From NCBI GenBank assembly GCA_963457665.1, contig OY735219.1, forward strand, positions 37,382,477-37,446,476: a DNA stretch of 64,000 nt. The letters are read 5' to 3'. Every line of letters starts with the position of its first letter. The first letter of the stretch is position 1. Below, one piece after another: positions 35,560 through 49,400 of this stretch. The notes under the pieces are model-generated. The model was not told the DNA's origin, did not search any database, and saw nothing but the letters and a program-made list of their open reading frames with translations. The DNA is from Thysanoteuthis rhombus. Taxonomy: Eukaryota > Mollusca > Cephalopoda > Oegopsida > Thysanoteuthidae. Position numbers and translations under genes: made by a program.

Positions 35560-37620
35560 TTTTTCAACCGTTAGACCGCGTTGCCGACGAGAAATGGCGG
35601 CATACTTGGATTTGTAGCACGTCATACCTACTGGCTTTTTGAAATTTTGTATTTTCTTGTAGTGGTACGTATGACAAATTCGTTACTTAGAACTAATCGT
35701 CTTTATTAGCTACTGAAACATTCCCACCTATTATTTTCTTCTTGGGTTTATTAATTCAGAGTCCTGGATGATTAATTAAAAAGCACGCGTTGTTGGTTTG
35801 TTCAGCGTTTAACCACGAGACTTGGACACCAGATCGTATTTTTTTTAATATGATTTTTTTTAAGAAGTAGAGGTCCCTTATCTCTTGACCATGTTCAATT
35901 TTATGAATATTGCCCTTTAAAACTATTTTTATATTTAATAAATTATACATGATGATTGAAGAAACAGCACAAAAATCACACTTCTGATTGTATGATTTCG
36001 TCCACCCGTATTTGCTATATATAGCCATAATTTTAAAAAGATAAATAAATTGATTGTGGAAAAATCTGAAATCTCTATACTTTGTTTTCAGGAAATTTAT
36101 TATGGTTCGTACCGAGTCTAAAGTCTAGACACTCAGCATACAAAAACATGTTCAATCAACGACCGGCATTTTATTTCTAAAGAAAATAATTTCTCCTTCA
36201 AATTAATCCAGATGATTTAATTTCAACAAAATAGAAAGTTTATATCACTTTTCAATATCATAAGTTGATGCACTCGTTCCTCACGTGTGTTCTGGAAGTT
36301 TGCAGTTGTTTATTTCGACAGAAAGAATTGATAATTTTCAAATACGATGAGCCGGAAGCCAGGATGAGGAAATATTTTTTTTATTTTCTATCTTTCTTTC
36401 TAATAATCGGTTTAACTTCGTGGGGTTTTGTAGTTATATCTACAGATAGACGGTTGTATCGATTTTTCTCCCCGGTGTTTTCCCTGGTTTTTATTCAATA
36501 AAAATATCACTGTTTCTATGTTTACTGCCCGGATAATTCAAATTCCCTTTCAACCGCCAACCACCTCTCCAACCCTCTACATGTTTAAGGATGAATCTTT
36601 CTATGTAAGGTGGTCATATTCTGATTGAATGTGGATAGAATAGAAATCCCCCCCTATATTGAAAATTTTCCCCTCAAATCGTTTAAAAAAATCGCTGTAA
36701 ATCGGATACTTTTGAGTTGGATGACTATGGAAATCGCTTCAGGTCGTTCACTTGAGTACTAAAAAAAGTTGCGGGGGAGATTTTTTGCGTAGTATTAAGT
36801 TCATCAATAGAAGATTTATTAATTTTTTATTCGATATTGCAATATGCCTTTTTAATATAACATTTGCTATTTTTATTATTATCGAAAAATTTAATCACCC
36901 TCCCCCCCAAAAAACTAAGCACAATTGTTTTTTTTTCCAATCTCGCATCAGAGACAGAGTGAGACACATGTTTGAACTCAGCAGGACAAAATATTTAACT
37001 TTATTTGGATTTAAAACAACATCCCATTGTGGTTAACTTTTTGAGTAACGTTAAGAAAGTAAGCCTGTTGATAGATATTTTATTACAAAGACATTTTTAT
37101 TTTCTAGAAAGATCGGGAATAATAAGGAAATTTTTTGTAATTTTTCACAAATGGTCTACCACTTACTACGCAAAAGCAACTTTTCCACGCACGGCACGCA
37201 AAAAAGTTTTTTTTTTATTATCAACTGTATTGAATGATTCTAAGTTACTCAATTTAACAAACAAGTGAATGATTCTCGATTCTTAGAAGTTCGCCTTGAA
37301 TCTTAATACGTATTTCATTTTTAGGATCGTATGTATTATCTTTCTTCCGTGTTCCCGCAAAAAAAGGATTCTCATCCATGTGCGTTTGAGTTGAAAGGCG
37401 GTGTAGTGGCTGATTTCATTATTTTTTTTTGCCATCCATGATGGTGAAAATGGTAATTCGTTCCGTGTAAAATCTTTCCATGATAAAAAGTCATGTAGAC
37501 AGAAATTTAGATAGGAAATTGGCATTCTTTCGCAAATCATCGCCAACCGAGTCTGTCATACAAGAAATCGGGTACGGTATGCCGGAAGTGACTAAAAAAA
37601 AAAAGAAAATATAGGCATTT
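35560..37620 (+). promoter_or_regulatory. Candidate NUP155 promoter region: CpG-richer, repeat-free segment with ETS-type site
   Basis: From about 35560 to 37620 the CpG dinucleotide is visibly frequent (for example GTTAGACCGCGTTGCCGACG at about 35570, AGCACGCG, ACGACCGGC, CTCACGTGTG, CCCCGGTG), while most of the window is CpG-poor. No SINE, MITE or microsatellite was recognised in it. An ETS/GABP-like GCCGGAAGTG lies at 37581-37590, 1.4 kb before the NUP155 ATG. This pattern suggests an unmethylated promoter with an untranslated first exon spliced to about 38962. No TATA box or donor could be fixed. No ORF here resembles a known protein. Confidence 0.45.
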
Positions 37621-37757
37621 CTCCATCTTGTGGGAAAAGTGAGAAGATTTTTAAATTTTAATTTATCCATTCAATTACAAATAAACGTATATCAATATAT
37701 ACATGCAATGATGTTCCTAACTCAAGTATTAACTTTGAATCGTCTACATTATCGGTC

Positions 37758-37784
37758 GCAGGTTCGATTCCTGCAGCAGCCACA
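37758..37784 (+). mobile_element. tRNA T-arm and acceptor-like remnant
   Basis: GCAGG-TTCGATT-CCTGC is a perfect 5-bp stem with a 7-base TpsiC loop, followed by AGCAGCCACA, like a tRNA acceptor strand, and a T run. No matching 5' half is found in the 75 bases upstream, so it is a tRNA pseudogene or the B-box end of a truncated SINE. Confidence 0.5.
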
Positions 37785-37858
37785 TTTTTCTCTAATTGTT
37801 TATTCGATATATGCAGTCTATGACAAGTGACTCGTTTTCCAGGTAACAATGGGAGGTC

Positions 37859-37859
<1 letters not shown>

Positions 37860-37923
<64 letters not shown>
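37860..37923. repeat. (TA)n microsatellite
   Basis: Thirty-two uninterrupted TA units in the NUP155 upstream region. Confidence 0.97.
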
Positions 37924-37926
<3 letters not shown>

Positions 37927-38998
37927 ATGGTGTAATCCAATCTCTAGTATTTCATTTAATCCTTATAAATTTTGGCATACGAAGACATAGCCTCTTTTAG
38001 TCACTTCAAGCCTACTATCCCTGTTCTTATAAATGCCAGACTCGCAAAAGAATGCTTACAACAATAATTTGGAAACCAATATTTTTCTCTAGAGGAAGAG
38101 ATTGTAGATTTTGCTCCCAAATTAAGGAAATATCTTCTGACTGACACTCCAGGTTTGTGATGAGTTAGGCTGAATTTCCTTGCCACCCAGTGTTGGCACT
38201 TATCACAGTCTTTTTTTTTTTTGTTGTGGGTGGGGTTACTTATCTCACAATTAAGTCAAGATCAGAATTGTTGCAACTATCTTTGACATTTTTAAAGTTG
38301 TTTATGACTTATATTGTTGAAATTTAATCATTTATTTTTTCTCTATAATTTTCAAAAAAGAAGTATTTGAAGTTCTTTCCAAATCTTGTTATTTCTCCTT
38401 GAGGAAGTACTCTATCTTGAGCAAAAAAAGTTTGGAAAATAAAATTTTTTTTAAACAGTGGATTAAAATAAGTCCTCAAATTTGCATCCCAACTGATTGT
38501 ATAAGTTCATGTTTTAGTAATTAAAATGTATTTGAAAATTGTATGAAATCTTCCTGCATTTTTTCGCCTTTTTATTTGAAAATTTAAATTAGCTTTTTTT
38601 GTGATACCATCACTCTCTTATATCTCAGTTGTTATTGGCCATTTCAAGGATTATATGTAAACAAATTGGCTAAAAATCTGAAAAAATTCAGAGTGTTATC
38701 TAGTTTCCTTGTAAACCTGTGGAAATTAGATCTCAAAATCTAGAGTGTTTTCATATCATCAGTTTCAAGTTTATTTACAAGACCAGCCGATCTAGTCAGT
38801 CATATTTAGTACACTTGGTATCTTTTCATTGCTCCAATAGCACAAAGGTTATCGGTCTATCCACACAATATCTCTCTTTTCATTTATTAAGTCTTTACTT
38901 TCTTCTTTATTTTTTAGATAATAACTGACCTTCTGGTTATTTTCTTGGAACTTTGTACCCAGTTCTGTTGCTACTGGAAATAACAGCAACACTTAATC

Positions 38999-39128
38999 AT
39001 GGCATCCCCTCTCATTCCGGTCACCCAGAAAGACTCTTTTGAGTTGGCTGGGATGCTGTTGGATAACCACACCCAGGACGATGACAAGTTCCATGATCTC
39101 TCCACTCTACTACGTGTTTCAGCAGATA
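38999..39128 (+). CDS. NUP155: NUP155 coding exon 1
   Basis: This exon encodes residues 1-43 and ends in phase 1. It begins [15 protein letters not shown] and includes the family's early helix ([20 protein letters not shown]). The donor is ATA|GTAAGT. The residues aligned to vertebrate LMVSAP sit at the exon end. Upstream, acceptor-like CCCAG (about 38961) and AACAG (about 38985) suggest that this exon starts with a short 5'UTR part and that the transcript has an untranslated first exon further left. Confidence 0.93.
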
Positions 39129-42100
39129 GTAAGTATAAAACAAGCTTTTTCCCCTTTTCCATTCACGATGGCTCATTTGATAGCCTAATAAACTATAAAA
39201 ATTCTTGGCGGTTCTAGTAGTTCTGATTGTGGAATGGGTAGTGCTAGGATGGGTGAAAGACGAGGCAATTTCTGTCTTCCTCGTGGGTTGATGTTGGTAG
39301 ACGAAGATATGGTCTCCTTGTGGTTTGACTGTAGCACTCGTGCAGCCCTGTTAATGTGGAGGAGAAAGGGAGGTGTACAATTTAAGTGCACACCAAGTAT
39401 GAAGTTGGATGTGCATTGAAACAAAGTGGAAAGAACACATACAAGTCTTATGGCCAGACAAAAGACATACGTTTCATACAAGAATGAAGATGAAGTATAT
39501 ATAAGGATAACATAAATACGATCAATCATGTGAATTGATGTTAAGAGATAGTGGAAGGTGGGAGCTTTGTTGTTGATAGTACTAGTGTCGGAGTTGAAGC
39601 AGAGTTGTGTGAACACGTGGATTTCCATATGGCTTGGATCGCTCCAAGATAATTTGTGGAACCAGTTCAGTCTGAGAGCCATACTGCCAAGTGAGTGAGT
39701 TAACTATTCTTTGATGCTGATAGACTCTCGACGGACTGACCATGAAAGACAGAGAACATGGAGTTTTATCCATGCATGTTTCCCGAAGTAAAGAAATTTA
39801 GGAAAGATTATCATGACTATCAGATAGTAAAAAGTCTTGCCATTTCATTCACGAGAGTGAGAGGTGATACGCGTTTGGAGCATGTGGTGAAGATACGGTG
39901 GCATAGTTGTGTGTATGTCTCAAGACTTGACATCGGTGAAGTGAAATGGGCAAAGTTAGTAGAGAGATAGGTCACGGTGGAGAAATGGTTGAGATCGGAT
40001 TGGCCGGGAGGTTGGCGAAATGATAACGATCTTCGGGAGAAGGAAAGAGAGAGAGAGAGAGAGAGAGAAAATGGCCAGCAGCAAGGCAGGGCCAGAGGCT
40101 TGACCAAGTAGGGGTGCTGGCGCTAAATGAGCATTGGACCATGTGTGTTCATGGGTTTTATAGGGTCGGAGGAGGAAGTGACGTTTTCAATATCTAACTA
40201 GAAGAAGAGTTTCATATTTAATTCCTAACTAAAAGAATAGGAGGTACTACAAAATGATTTTCTTCTTGGACCTTTCGTATACACTGATCCAGCCTTTCTG
40301 CTCAATTATCCACAGATATAAATGCAATGTTTATCTCTCTCTCTCTCATATATATCTACATATATATTAACACTTTTCAATGAGCATGCAAATACTATTC
40401 TGATCCTTGGTATAAACACTGGAAAACAACTCTTTTATTTGGCGCAGAACTCATAGATACTCTGATGCTAGGCAGACGTGCCAATCCATTTGTAAAAAAA
40501 AATCCCGTTACTTTTTTATGGGTACTCTGTTAGTCGAATTATGATCAAATTTTAACATTTTTGTGCTCTTATTAAATTCATTCATAATCTTAAAAAAATG
40601 GAATATATGGATTCAGAGTTTAGTGATTTTTCTGGACTTTTTTTGCTTTATTATCAAGACCACTCTTTTAAAATAATGAGTGAGGTTCTGCATTAAATGT
40701 ATTTTTTATATTCAATATTTCCAATTGAAGATTATGGTTTTTTAACCTTAGTTTTTCACAAAGAAACTGAATATTAGTTTTTATGTTGGTGTGTCATAAA
40801 CAATTTTATGATTTGTGACTGCAATTGAGAACTTGAAAGATCTTCTGGCAGAATGAGCAAAATGAAATATTTTCTCTTTTTTCTCTTTATAATCGTCACT
40901 TTTTATTTACAGACATGCCTTGCGTAAGTGGGTTACATGACTATGATTATCCCAGCTTCCTCAATTCTGGCCTTGGAATGGATATCTTCACTGAAATAGG
41001 TGACATTAGGAAGGTGCCTTTGCCTGCTGAACTGGTTGAACATTTTGGACGTATCCTTCTCTGAGACAATAAAGAAAGTTGACTTTTTGAAATGTCTTTA
41101 ATTATTTTGAAATGGAGCTTGACTTCTCAATGTGTTGATTAGCAAATCCTCAATTATCCGTGTACAAGTCGATTGATTATCCGAAAGATTTGATGAAAAT
41201 CTGGATATATCAAAATGAATGTTCCCTCTAAGTTGTGTGGACCCACCTGAGAGAAAGTCATTATAGTAAAATTTTAAGACCATGTGCATATTTATGATAA
41301 TTACAGATGAAAGTTTTAATAATCGAATAGCTGAACAAGCTATCATCATATCACTCTTGATCTAAGTAGCATCATTTGATTGGAATTTCAAAATTAATGA
41401 TCACCTTAAAAGTAAAAGTATTTTCTGCACTCTCTACTTCATCAGTTGCTTACAGGAATTTTGGTCCCATGTGAGGCCATGAAAAAATTAAAAGGAATAT
41501 GGGTCACATTGGTAAAATCCCTACAATTTTTGTTGGTCTATTGACTTGATCTGATCAGATTCGATCCAAATACGTAATATTTATTGGGCCAAACTATTAA
41601 CTTAATGGAAAAGAAAAGAAGGTCTCCGTCTGTCTCGGTAGACAATAAAACAATACTGAAGTGACCTCCCCAGAGTGCAAGTCTATGGAAATCTTGGGAT
41701 GCCTTATCAACAGAATCCTTCACTAAACCTGTCTGATGTAGTCGAAAGGTAACCTGTGCAATAGTCCAATTTGGCATCTAACTGCCTCAAGTCTCGTAGA
41801 CTGATACTCAACCAAGGCTAGACAACTTGGTCTACTCTGCTATAGGTTCGTCAATACGGCTGTAACCTAATGATAATCTCTTTCTTTTTCGATGCACTTA
41901 ACCCTGCACTTCTCCATGGATCACATAAATTATACTGTGAAAATTTTGAATCAATATTAAGCTAATAACTCTCAGGCTACAGACTTATTGATCGATCTTT
42001 GTATGGCAGGATTTCCTCATTTTAAACTTGTTTCTAGAATCTGTTGAAACTCTCTTCACTTTTACTTGTATTTTCTTGACTTTACAATACCAGATATGCA

Positions 42101-42756
42101 ATGCCACTGTGCTATGGGCTTATTTCCTGAAATTGAACGTGCATGGCTTGCGATTGATAGTGACATATTTATTTGGAGATACGAAGATGGGTAATGTTTA
42201 TTGTGATCTTTCTTCTTTAATTATTTGGTTGATGCAAAAGTTCTGAGTGCCATCTTTTTACACAATGTTAGGGAAATCTTGAAAGTATTTTTGAAGTTTA
42301 CTCAGCTCTTTAATGCTTGTGTAGTCAGTTAACTGTAGTTCTTTGCAATCTTGGGGGGAAATTCAGAAGCTACAAACTTCCAGAAGAAAAAAACTGCCAG
42401 CATTTGAACAGTTCTTTCCCCTCGGGAATCTGGCCTACAGGCTGGAATTTCAGCTAGTTTCCCGCAAGAGGCTTGAATGGCTCTAACAAGAGATAAATTC
42501 TCTTTCTATCTCTTTTTGAAGTTACAGGTGCACTAATTCAATACCTTCAGCTACAATGCTCTGTTTTGGTTACTTTGAGTTTGCATACAGATGAACAAAA
42601 TCTGATTCTTGGTATTAGATGAAAATCTGTTCAATGTTATTGAGGTCAGCCTGCATGAAGACTGCTCACTATTATTATTTAATTGCAGATTACCTCTGGC
42701 TTTTTTTTTTTTTTTCATCCTTTAAATCAGTGCATTTTACAAACAACAGAATCACT

Positions 42757-42802
<46 letters not shown>

Positions 42803-45524
42803 AATCAGTAATAGCTTTTTTATTTACTGTTTGATTGTACTCAAACTAGCTTTACTTTGAACCAGAAATATTGTAGAATTTGTCAGCTGTGTTGAAATTC
42901 AACCTTGGCACCAAATTCTGTAAGTGTTTTGGTATGGCCTCGATAAACCTTTGCAGAAAGCCTGGCAGTATGTTGGCCCTGCAATGTTGAAGTGTTTAGT
43001 GTGGCACACTTTCACCTTCACTCACCCGCAAAGGAAGAAGTCACGAAAATAGAGCATTATTTACAGAAGTTACTTATGATTTCTAATAGCAAGTTGATTA
43101 TCACCCACCCTGTAGATAAATAATGGAAATTAGTTCATTATTATCTGGATGAGCCCAAACATAAACCCAATACTTTTTTTAAATTAGTACATATAGAAAA
43201 TTTATGGGGGATATGTTGTGTGATTACTGAATGATGCTGTCTCGAAGACGAACAGAAATTTGGTGAACTATAGTAGGATTGCGGCTAAATCCAGGAAGTC
43301 TCAAACATCTCAACTTGAACGGAATCCAATGGAAAACTTTTTTTCTCTGTGCTTGATGAGATCCAAAGGGAATTCTTTATAACAAAATGCTGGAGCCTAG
43401 ACAAACTGTTGCTGCGTAATACTACAGTGAGCAGTTGGCTCTTTAAAGGATGCATTAGAAGAAAAAAAGTTCTTTCTCTGGCCAAAGTCAGGCTCTGATT
43501 CTGATACATGACAACGTTCATCCACATGTTGAAAATGCAATTCAGCAAATACTTATGGGGCTGCGATACGAAGTTCTCCTGCACGCTGTATATCCTCAAG
43601 TTGCCTTCAAACTATGACTTGTTTCACTTCATGTAACACTCCTTGACTGATCAGTGGTACTGAGTTCAAGATATTGAGAATTTCACTAAACCAAAATCAG
43701 AAATGTTCGTTCATGATGGGATACACAATTTTCCTCAAAGGTTGCATAATGTAATAGAAAGCTTGGGCAAATAATTTGATAACTGAATAATGTTATGAAT
43801 TTATATAGTTAGAAGATTTTGTCCTAAGAAAAATCTGGAAACTTTTGCATCAATGTAATTCAAGTATCTCTTTTTTTTATTGTTTATTTATTCATATATT
43901 GCTGCAATATTGTTACAATCTGCTTGGAGACAAAAATGTCAAAATTGAGCTGCGTATTGTATTTTCTGTTTGTAAAGAATTCTGTCTTAGTTCACACAAT
44001 ATGTACATGTGCTTCTATGATACTTTTCTAAGATACCAAGATTAATTCCAACCAGACTGGGAGTAATCTTATGTATGCTTAAGTTGTCTGTATTGTAGGT
44101 TTTAAAAAAGACCAGATCTCTTGAAAAGGTGAAAATGATACTCGCAAAATCTTTCAAACAAATTGGCAAAAACTCAACCATGATTTTTTTAATAAAATGT
44201 TTTCTTAAAAAGAAATCGGAGAAATGAGCAAATAACTCAGAATTTGGTCTAAATGAATCGTGCTTCTCACAGAAACAATGTGGGTAATATGCATATTTAT
44301 GTTTTGTGTATTTATGTGTTCATTGCTACCTTGGATAGCACAACATATAGTGCAACAAAATAAGTGTGTTTTCTGCTCAGTGCTGTTAAGCAGAAGCTTA
44401 GTCTAATGTATGGCTATTGTATATAGCTATTTATATTGCCTGAAACAAAACTGGAATGGATGCACATGTGCATAGAGTGGCAGTGAAGATACAGTGCTTT
44501 AAAAATTGCATGAACAATTATGCATTTTGGGATGAAGATATTGGTGATTTTTCAATATATTTTCTTCTCCTTGGCAGGGGTTTATATTTGTGTTTATGTA
44601 TGAAGCTTTTAAATGATATTGCCAAACTAAAATATAGTCGCTAAAACTTGAAAGACTAGATTTCAATTATTTTGTATGGAATATAATAGTTTTTCTAATT
44701 TTAGAACCCCCTTTTTTTTTCTTTTTTCTTTTTCAGACAAGATGTTCTGTACTATGATGGGGTCGATGAAACTATTCTGTGTGCTGCTTTGGTTACACCT
44801 AAACCTGGTAAATTTTTCACGTTCATCTCACCACTCTTATCATATAGAAGCTTCTTATTGTGATTACTTTGGGACAGGGTCTTTTAGAGAACAATAACCA
44901 GCTGATAACATTAAGCAAAGGATATAATAATTGAAACAATTTACATCCATTGTTATAAACTACTTAGCATTACAAAAAATTAGTATAAATATTTTTATAT
45001 AAATTGAACAAGCATAGTCACTGAAGTTGGTGAAGAGTTCTATCCCTTTTCATATTTGTGTTTTAGTGCTCCTGGCCATACTGTTTAGTCTACAGACTCG
45101 AAGATTGGCATCAATACTCTACTAAACCCCCTACTAAAAATGCTTTTTTGGCGGGGGGGGGGCTTATTTTGATAGTTTTAATTATTTTCCAGAATTTAGA
45201 TGATTCTTATACTCTATTTCAGATGTTTTCCAGTAGAAAATGCCAGGAATGTCATAGAATTTAGTCTGGCCATATTTATTCTCCAATGAAATTTTTTTTA
45301 CATGACTTGAAATTTTGATGCTATAGTTGTTCAATTATTGGCTGATAACGAGTTTCAATTAATTTGAAGTGTTTAAGAACAATTGATTTTGATAACACTG
45401 ATTATATAAATATATAATTATGATATAAGCAACCAATGTTCAAAAAGTAGGAGCACCTATATTTGACACAATGAATGCATATAAGTGTCAAGCTTTTATA
45501 AAAATGTTGTATTTTATGTATATA

Positions 45525-45575
<51 letters not shown>

Positions 45576-46432
45576 ACAAAAGGGAATTAGACAGACTCAG
45601 GAGTAAAAGTGTATGGAGACTTTGTTTATTAATTAATTAATCCATGAATTGGTGTGCTATATGTTTCAGGAGGTGTTCCGATCTTTGGTGGTATGTGTGT
45701 GTGTACCTTTCAGTAGTTAAAAGGTTTCTGTAGAAAATAAATTTTAACATGAGATATTTTGCTTTGGAAGCAAGGAGGAGAATTCCCCTAGGGTCATCAT
45801 GATGTGTGGGACTTTATGTCTGTATTGGTTTTAAGCAGGATACAATAGTAGAGGTAGTAGGTCTTGGAGAGGCTTTAGGATTAGATAGTGTGGATAGGTT
45901 AGGGAAAGCACAGATGGGTGGGTAAAAGGGTCAAGGAACTTCATTTGTGGTATCCTTACTGGTCATGGAAAATCTGATGGCTACCAGTTGTACAAATGAA
46001 ATATCATACAAAGGTTCTTATAGGTAAGAGTCTGTGTGAAGTTCCCAATATTGAATATACATGCAGGCAGGTAGTGTCCGGAAGTAAGGTTGTTATTAGT
46101 GGGAGGATTATGATGTTAGAGATTTGTGTGGTTAGGTTTGTTAAGTTTAGTGTTGAGTATATTAGGGAAGAAAGGTCCAAGTTTGTTAATCCACATATCT
46201 TAATGTTTTCCTAGAACTTAAGTTGTGTCTGTGGGTGTTTTTTTTCTATTTTTCTAATGATTGTGAATCTGGTGTCTAGGAAAATTATGTCTGGGGATGC
46301 GGAAGTGTAGTTCTATGGGGAATGGACTGGGATGGTTGGGTGATTTGATTCTATATCTATAGTTTCGTACTATATATATTTAGATATATTCACTCTCAAA
46401 CTTAATTTGTTTAGAATTGAAAAACAAAAGTA

Positions 46433-46492
<60 letters not shown>

Positions 46493-49400
46493 CTGCTGAT
46501 GATATTTTCTTCCCATTTATTTCAGATGTTTTCCAGTCTTCTATAAAATACATCTTGGTTTTGGCGACCACGGTTGAAATTGTGCTCCTTGGAGTTCGCT
46601 TCACTGATTCTCCTGTAGGTAAGTTGACCCCTTGTTAATCTCCTAGGAGAAAATTTTTTTTTTTTTTTTTTTCTTGTTCGATTGCCTACATAGGTGAATG
46701 TAAAAGATGACAGACAAAATAAAGGCTTTGGTCATTAACTCTAATCCTAGAAATTATCTTTGGTTTATTGGTGAAAAAAATGGAGATGCTTAGTATTATT
46801 CAATTCATATGTCAACTTATCAAAATAATAATTTGTTTCTTCTGTACGATGTGCTATTTCATCTTTAACCTATTTGCTGCTAAGGAAGGGATAACTCATC
46901 TTAGTTCTCAACCCAGTACCACATGAGATAATTTGTCTTACAATAGTGTGCTATTTTAAAAAAATTTTTCCGCTTGCATTTATAGCAGTGATTGCCATCA
47001 CTGAAAATCTGACAAATCAACATAGCAATGCCTCACACCATCTCCACAAAGCGTTCCCTCCTACTGTCAGATCATGGAATACTATTGTGCTATGTCAGAA
47101 GACAAACATGTCAGTTGCATGAATTTAATTTTATTTTACTTCAACGTTGTGGTTAAATGAAGGTGCTTTCGGAGAAAAGGTAGGGGGGCTTTGAAAGACA
47201 GTAAGGCTACTATAGAGGTAGTATGTACTCTTCCACTACTCCTACACCCTAATCTCCTGAGCCTCCTATCACCCCAACCTATGATGACTGTGCCGCCTAT
47301 ACTGTTGTCATTTTTCGGGGGGGGGGGGTCTGGGAACGCTAAAAAAATTCTCCTATGAATTGATGGTAGCCGCTTCTTCACTTAGCTCCATTTCGATTTA
47401 CAAAAGTTTATAGGAACGCTTTACTTTCTGATAGCTGGAGGTGGGGGGCTGTATCTATCATCCTGAATCCCTAATAATTTTCTGTTGTGAAATGTCTTGA
47501 TTTTGATCTTTGTTAAGAAGACATAATAACTGAATGCCTGTTTTATCTGACAGCTTCCATTGCTGGTGAGTCGAGTCGCTTGAGTGCAGGGGAGATGCAT
47601 CTCATTACGGAGCCTCTTTTTACTCTTCCTTCTGACAATTTACACATCATCAGCATTGTTGGCATGAGCAATGGACGCATCTTCATGGCAGGAAAAGATA
47701 GTTGTATTTATGAGTTGGCTTACCAGGTAAGAAAAATGACTTTCTTTTCATTCTATCACATCCAGATGAACCAAATTTGTTTTTGATTTTTATGGATATA
47801 CTTTGCTGACAGTTATCATAAGTGTTGAACTACTGGATTGGCTGCTGCTGATACTATAAGTGTGATGGACGGTAGGAAGGGAGAGGTGAGAAAAGGATAG
47901 TTTGATAAGAGGGTATGAAGAGAGGAGAAAAAAAGCATGTAGGAAGGGAGAGGGACTTATGGTTGCCAGCGATACTATGTGATATACATGACATTGTATG
48001 TATGATGATTACAATATAGGAATACCTTGAATAGTCCTGTTTTGATGTATGAGTACAGTGTTGCTGTACAAATTAATAAGTATAAGCAAAAAGAAAAAGT
48101 TACATAAAATAAGATGACTTTGAACAGTAAAGAAAATCTTTGAATGAACTAACCATACCAATCAAGGTAAAGCTCTACCTTGAAGTGCTAGTCCTTGTTA
48201 TATCACTTTAATTCTTTTTGGTCAATATTCGAATAAGTAATTGTTTATAAATATTAAGTGACCTGAGTAAAAAGAAAAGGAAAACTCAATTCAGAACGAG
48301 AAACTTGTATGGAAATTGTCTTGAATAATCTCCTGATGCTCAACTTCTAATACGCACTGGGGCATAGTCTTTACAAGATTCTGGTTATTAACATGGAGCT
48401 GAATGAACATCAATAAACATTCTTGATGCTCTCAACTTCAGTGTTTCATATTCCAGTTCTTGTTTGCCCAATTGAGATCACTACAAGGCAGCTGATGACA
48501 ATCCCGAAAGAGGACTGTGTAGACTGTTTTGAAAGGTGGAAGGGTTGCAGGGATAAGAGTATGAGGTTCCAAGGTGTATACTTTGAAGGGGACTAAGGTG
48601 CCATTGCCCTTGGTATGGTAGACTATTTTATCGTTGATATTGAATGGCTGGATACTTTCTTGGCAGATCTTGTATGTAAGCCCACTTTTCTAGTTTGGAT
48701 GCAAATTTAAAATTGAATGAAAATACGTTTCAAGTTGTTACTTTTGTTTCTTTGTTATTTACAGGGTCAAAAAGGCTGGTTTGGAAGACAATGTAAAAAG
48801 ATAAATCATTCAACCAGTTATCTCTCCTACTTGGTCCCTAGTTTTATTAACATCTCACTCACAGAAGAAGGTAATGTCAGCTTAGATCATTTTACTTTCC
48901 TGTTGTCTTATTATCAAACTCGTTCCAGTGTTATTATTATTAGAATATGTATTGGATGATCAAAATGGTTCTAATATACTGTATATGCCAATATATAGGA
49001 TGAAGTTTTGATTTTTTTGAAAAACTATTTAATCACACTGCATCCAATGTGTTATTATTATGACTATGGGACTCTCTACTGCTCAATAGAACAGATATGG
49101 GATTTGGATGAGTTGCAGTGAGCGGTAATCCCCCAAATACCCTGGTACCCCATCCATCTTCTAGTCTGGCATATACTGTACTTTTTATTTTTAATTTTAT
49201 TATTCGCAAGTCTAAAGAATGAGACAAAAAAAAATATAATCAAGTAATTTTGGTCTGAATCAGCAGATTGTATTTGTCTCTACAAACAAGTCTTTTCTCT
49301 TTAAACAATAGAAAAATAACATGAAATCATTAGATTGTTTTGTTTACTTTTACAGATCCCCTCTTACAGATAAGTGTTGATCAATCACGTAATATTTTAT

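Larger units (their letters stand above)
35486..38960. other. Upstream region of NUP155, no coding gene recognised
   Basis: It contains the CpG-richer candidate promoter (35560-37620), a tRNA T-arm-like piece (37758-37774), a (TA)n tract (37860-37923) and AT-rich sequence to the NUP155 acceptor at about 38962. The short frame ATGGCGGCATACTTGG at 35593 (MAAYLDL, stop) is too small to interpret. Confidence 0.4.

Noticed and set aside
37690-37784. Complete tRNA gene
   Set aside because: The T arm is perfect but no acceptor, D or anticodon arm pairs upstream.
39185-39682. 165-residue - strand open frame in NUP155 intron 1
   Set aside because: No recognisable domain or good initiation context; the surrounding block looks like an insert, so the open frame is probably chance from higher GC.
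43285-43599. 104-residue - strand open frame in NUP155 intron 3
   Set aside because: It lies next to a Tc1-like relic but has no transposase motif; nothing supports it as coding.
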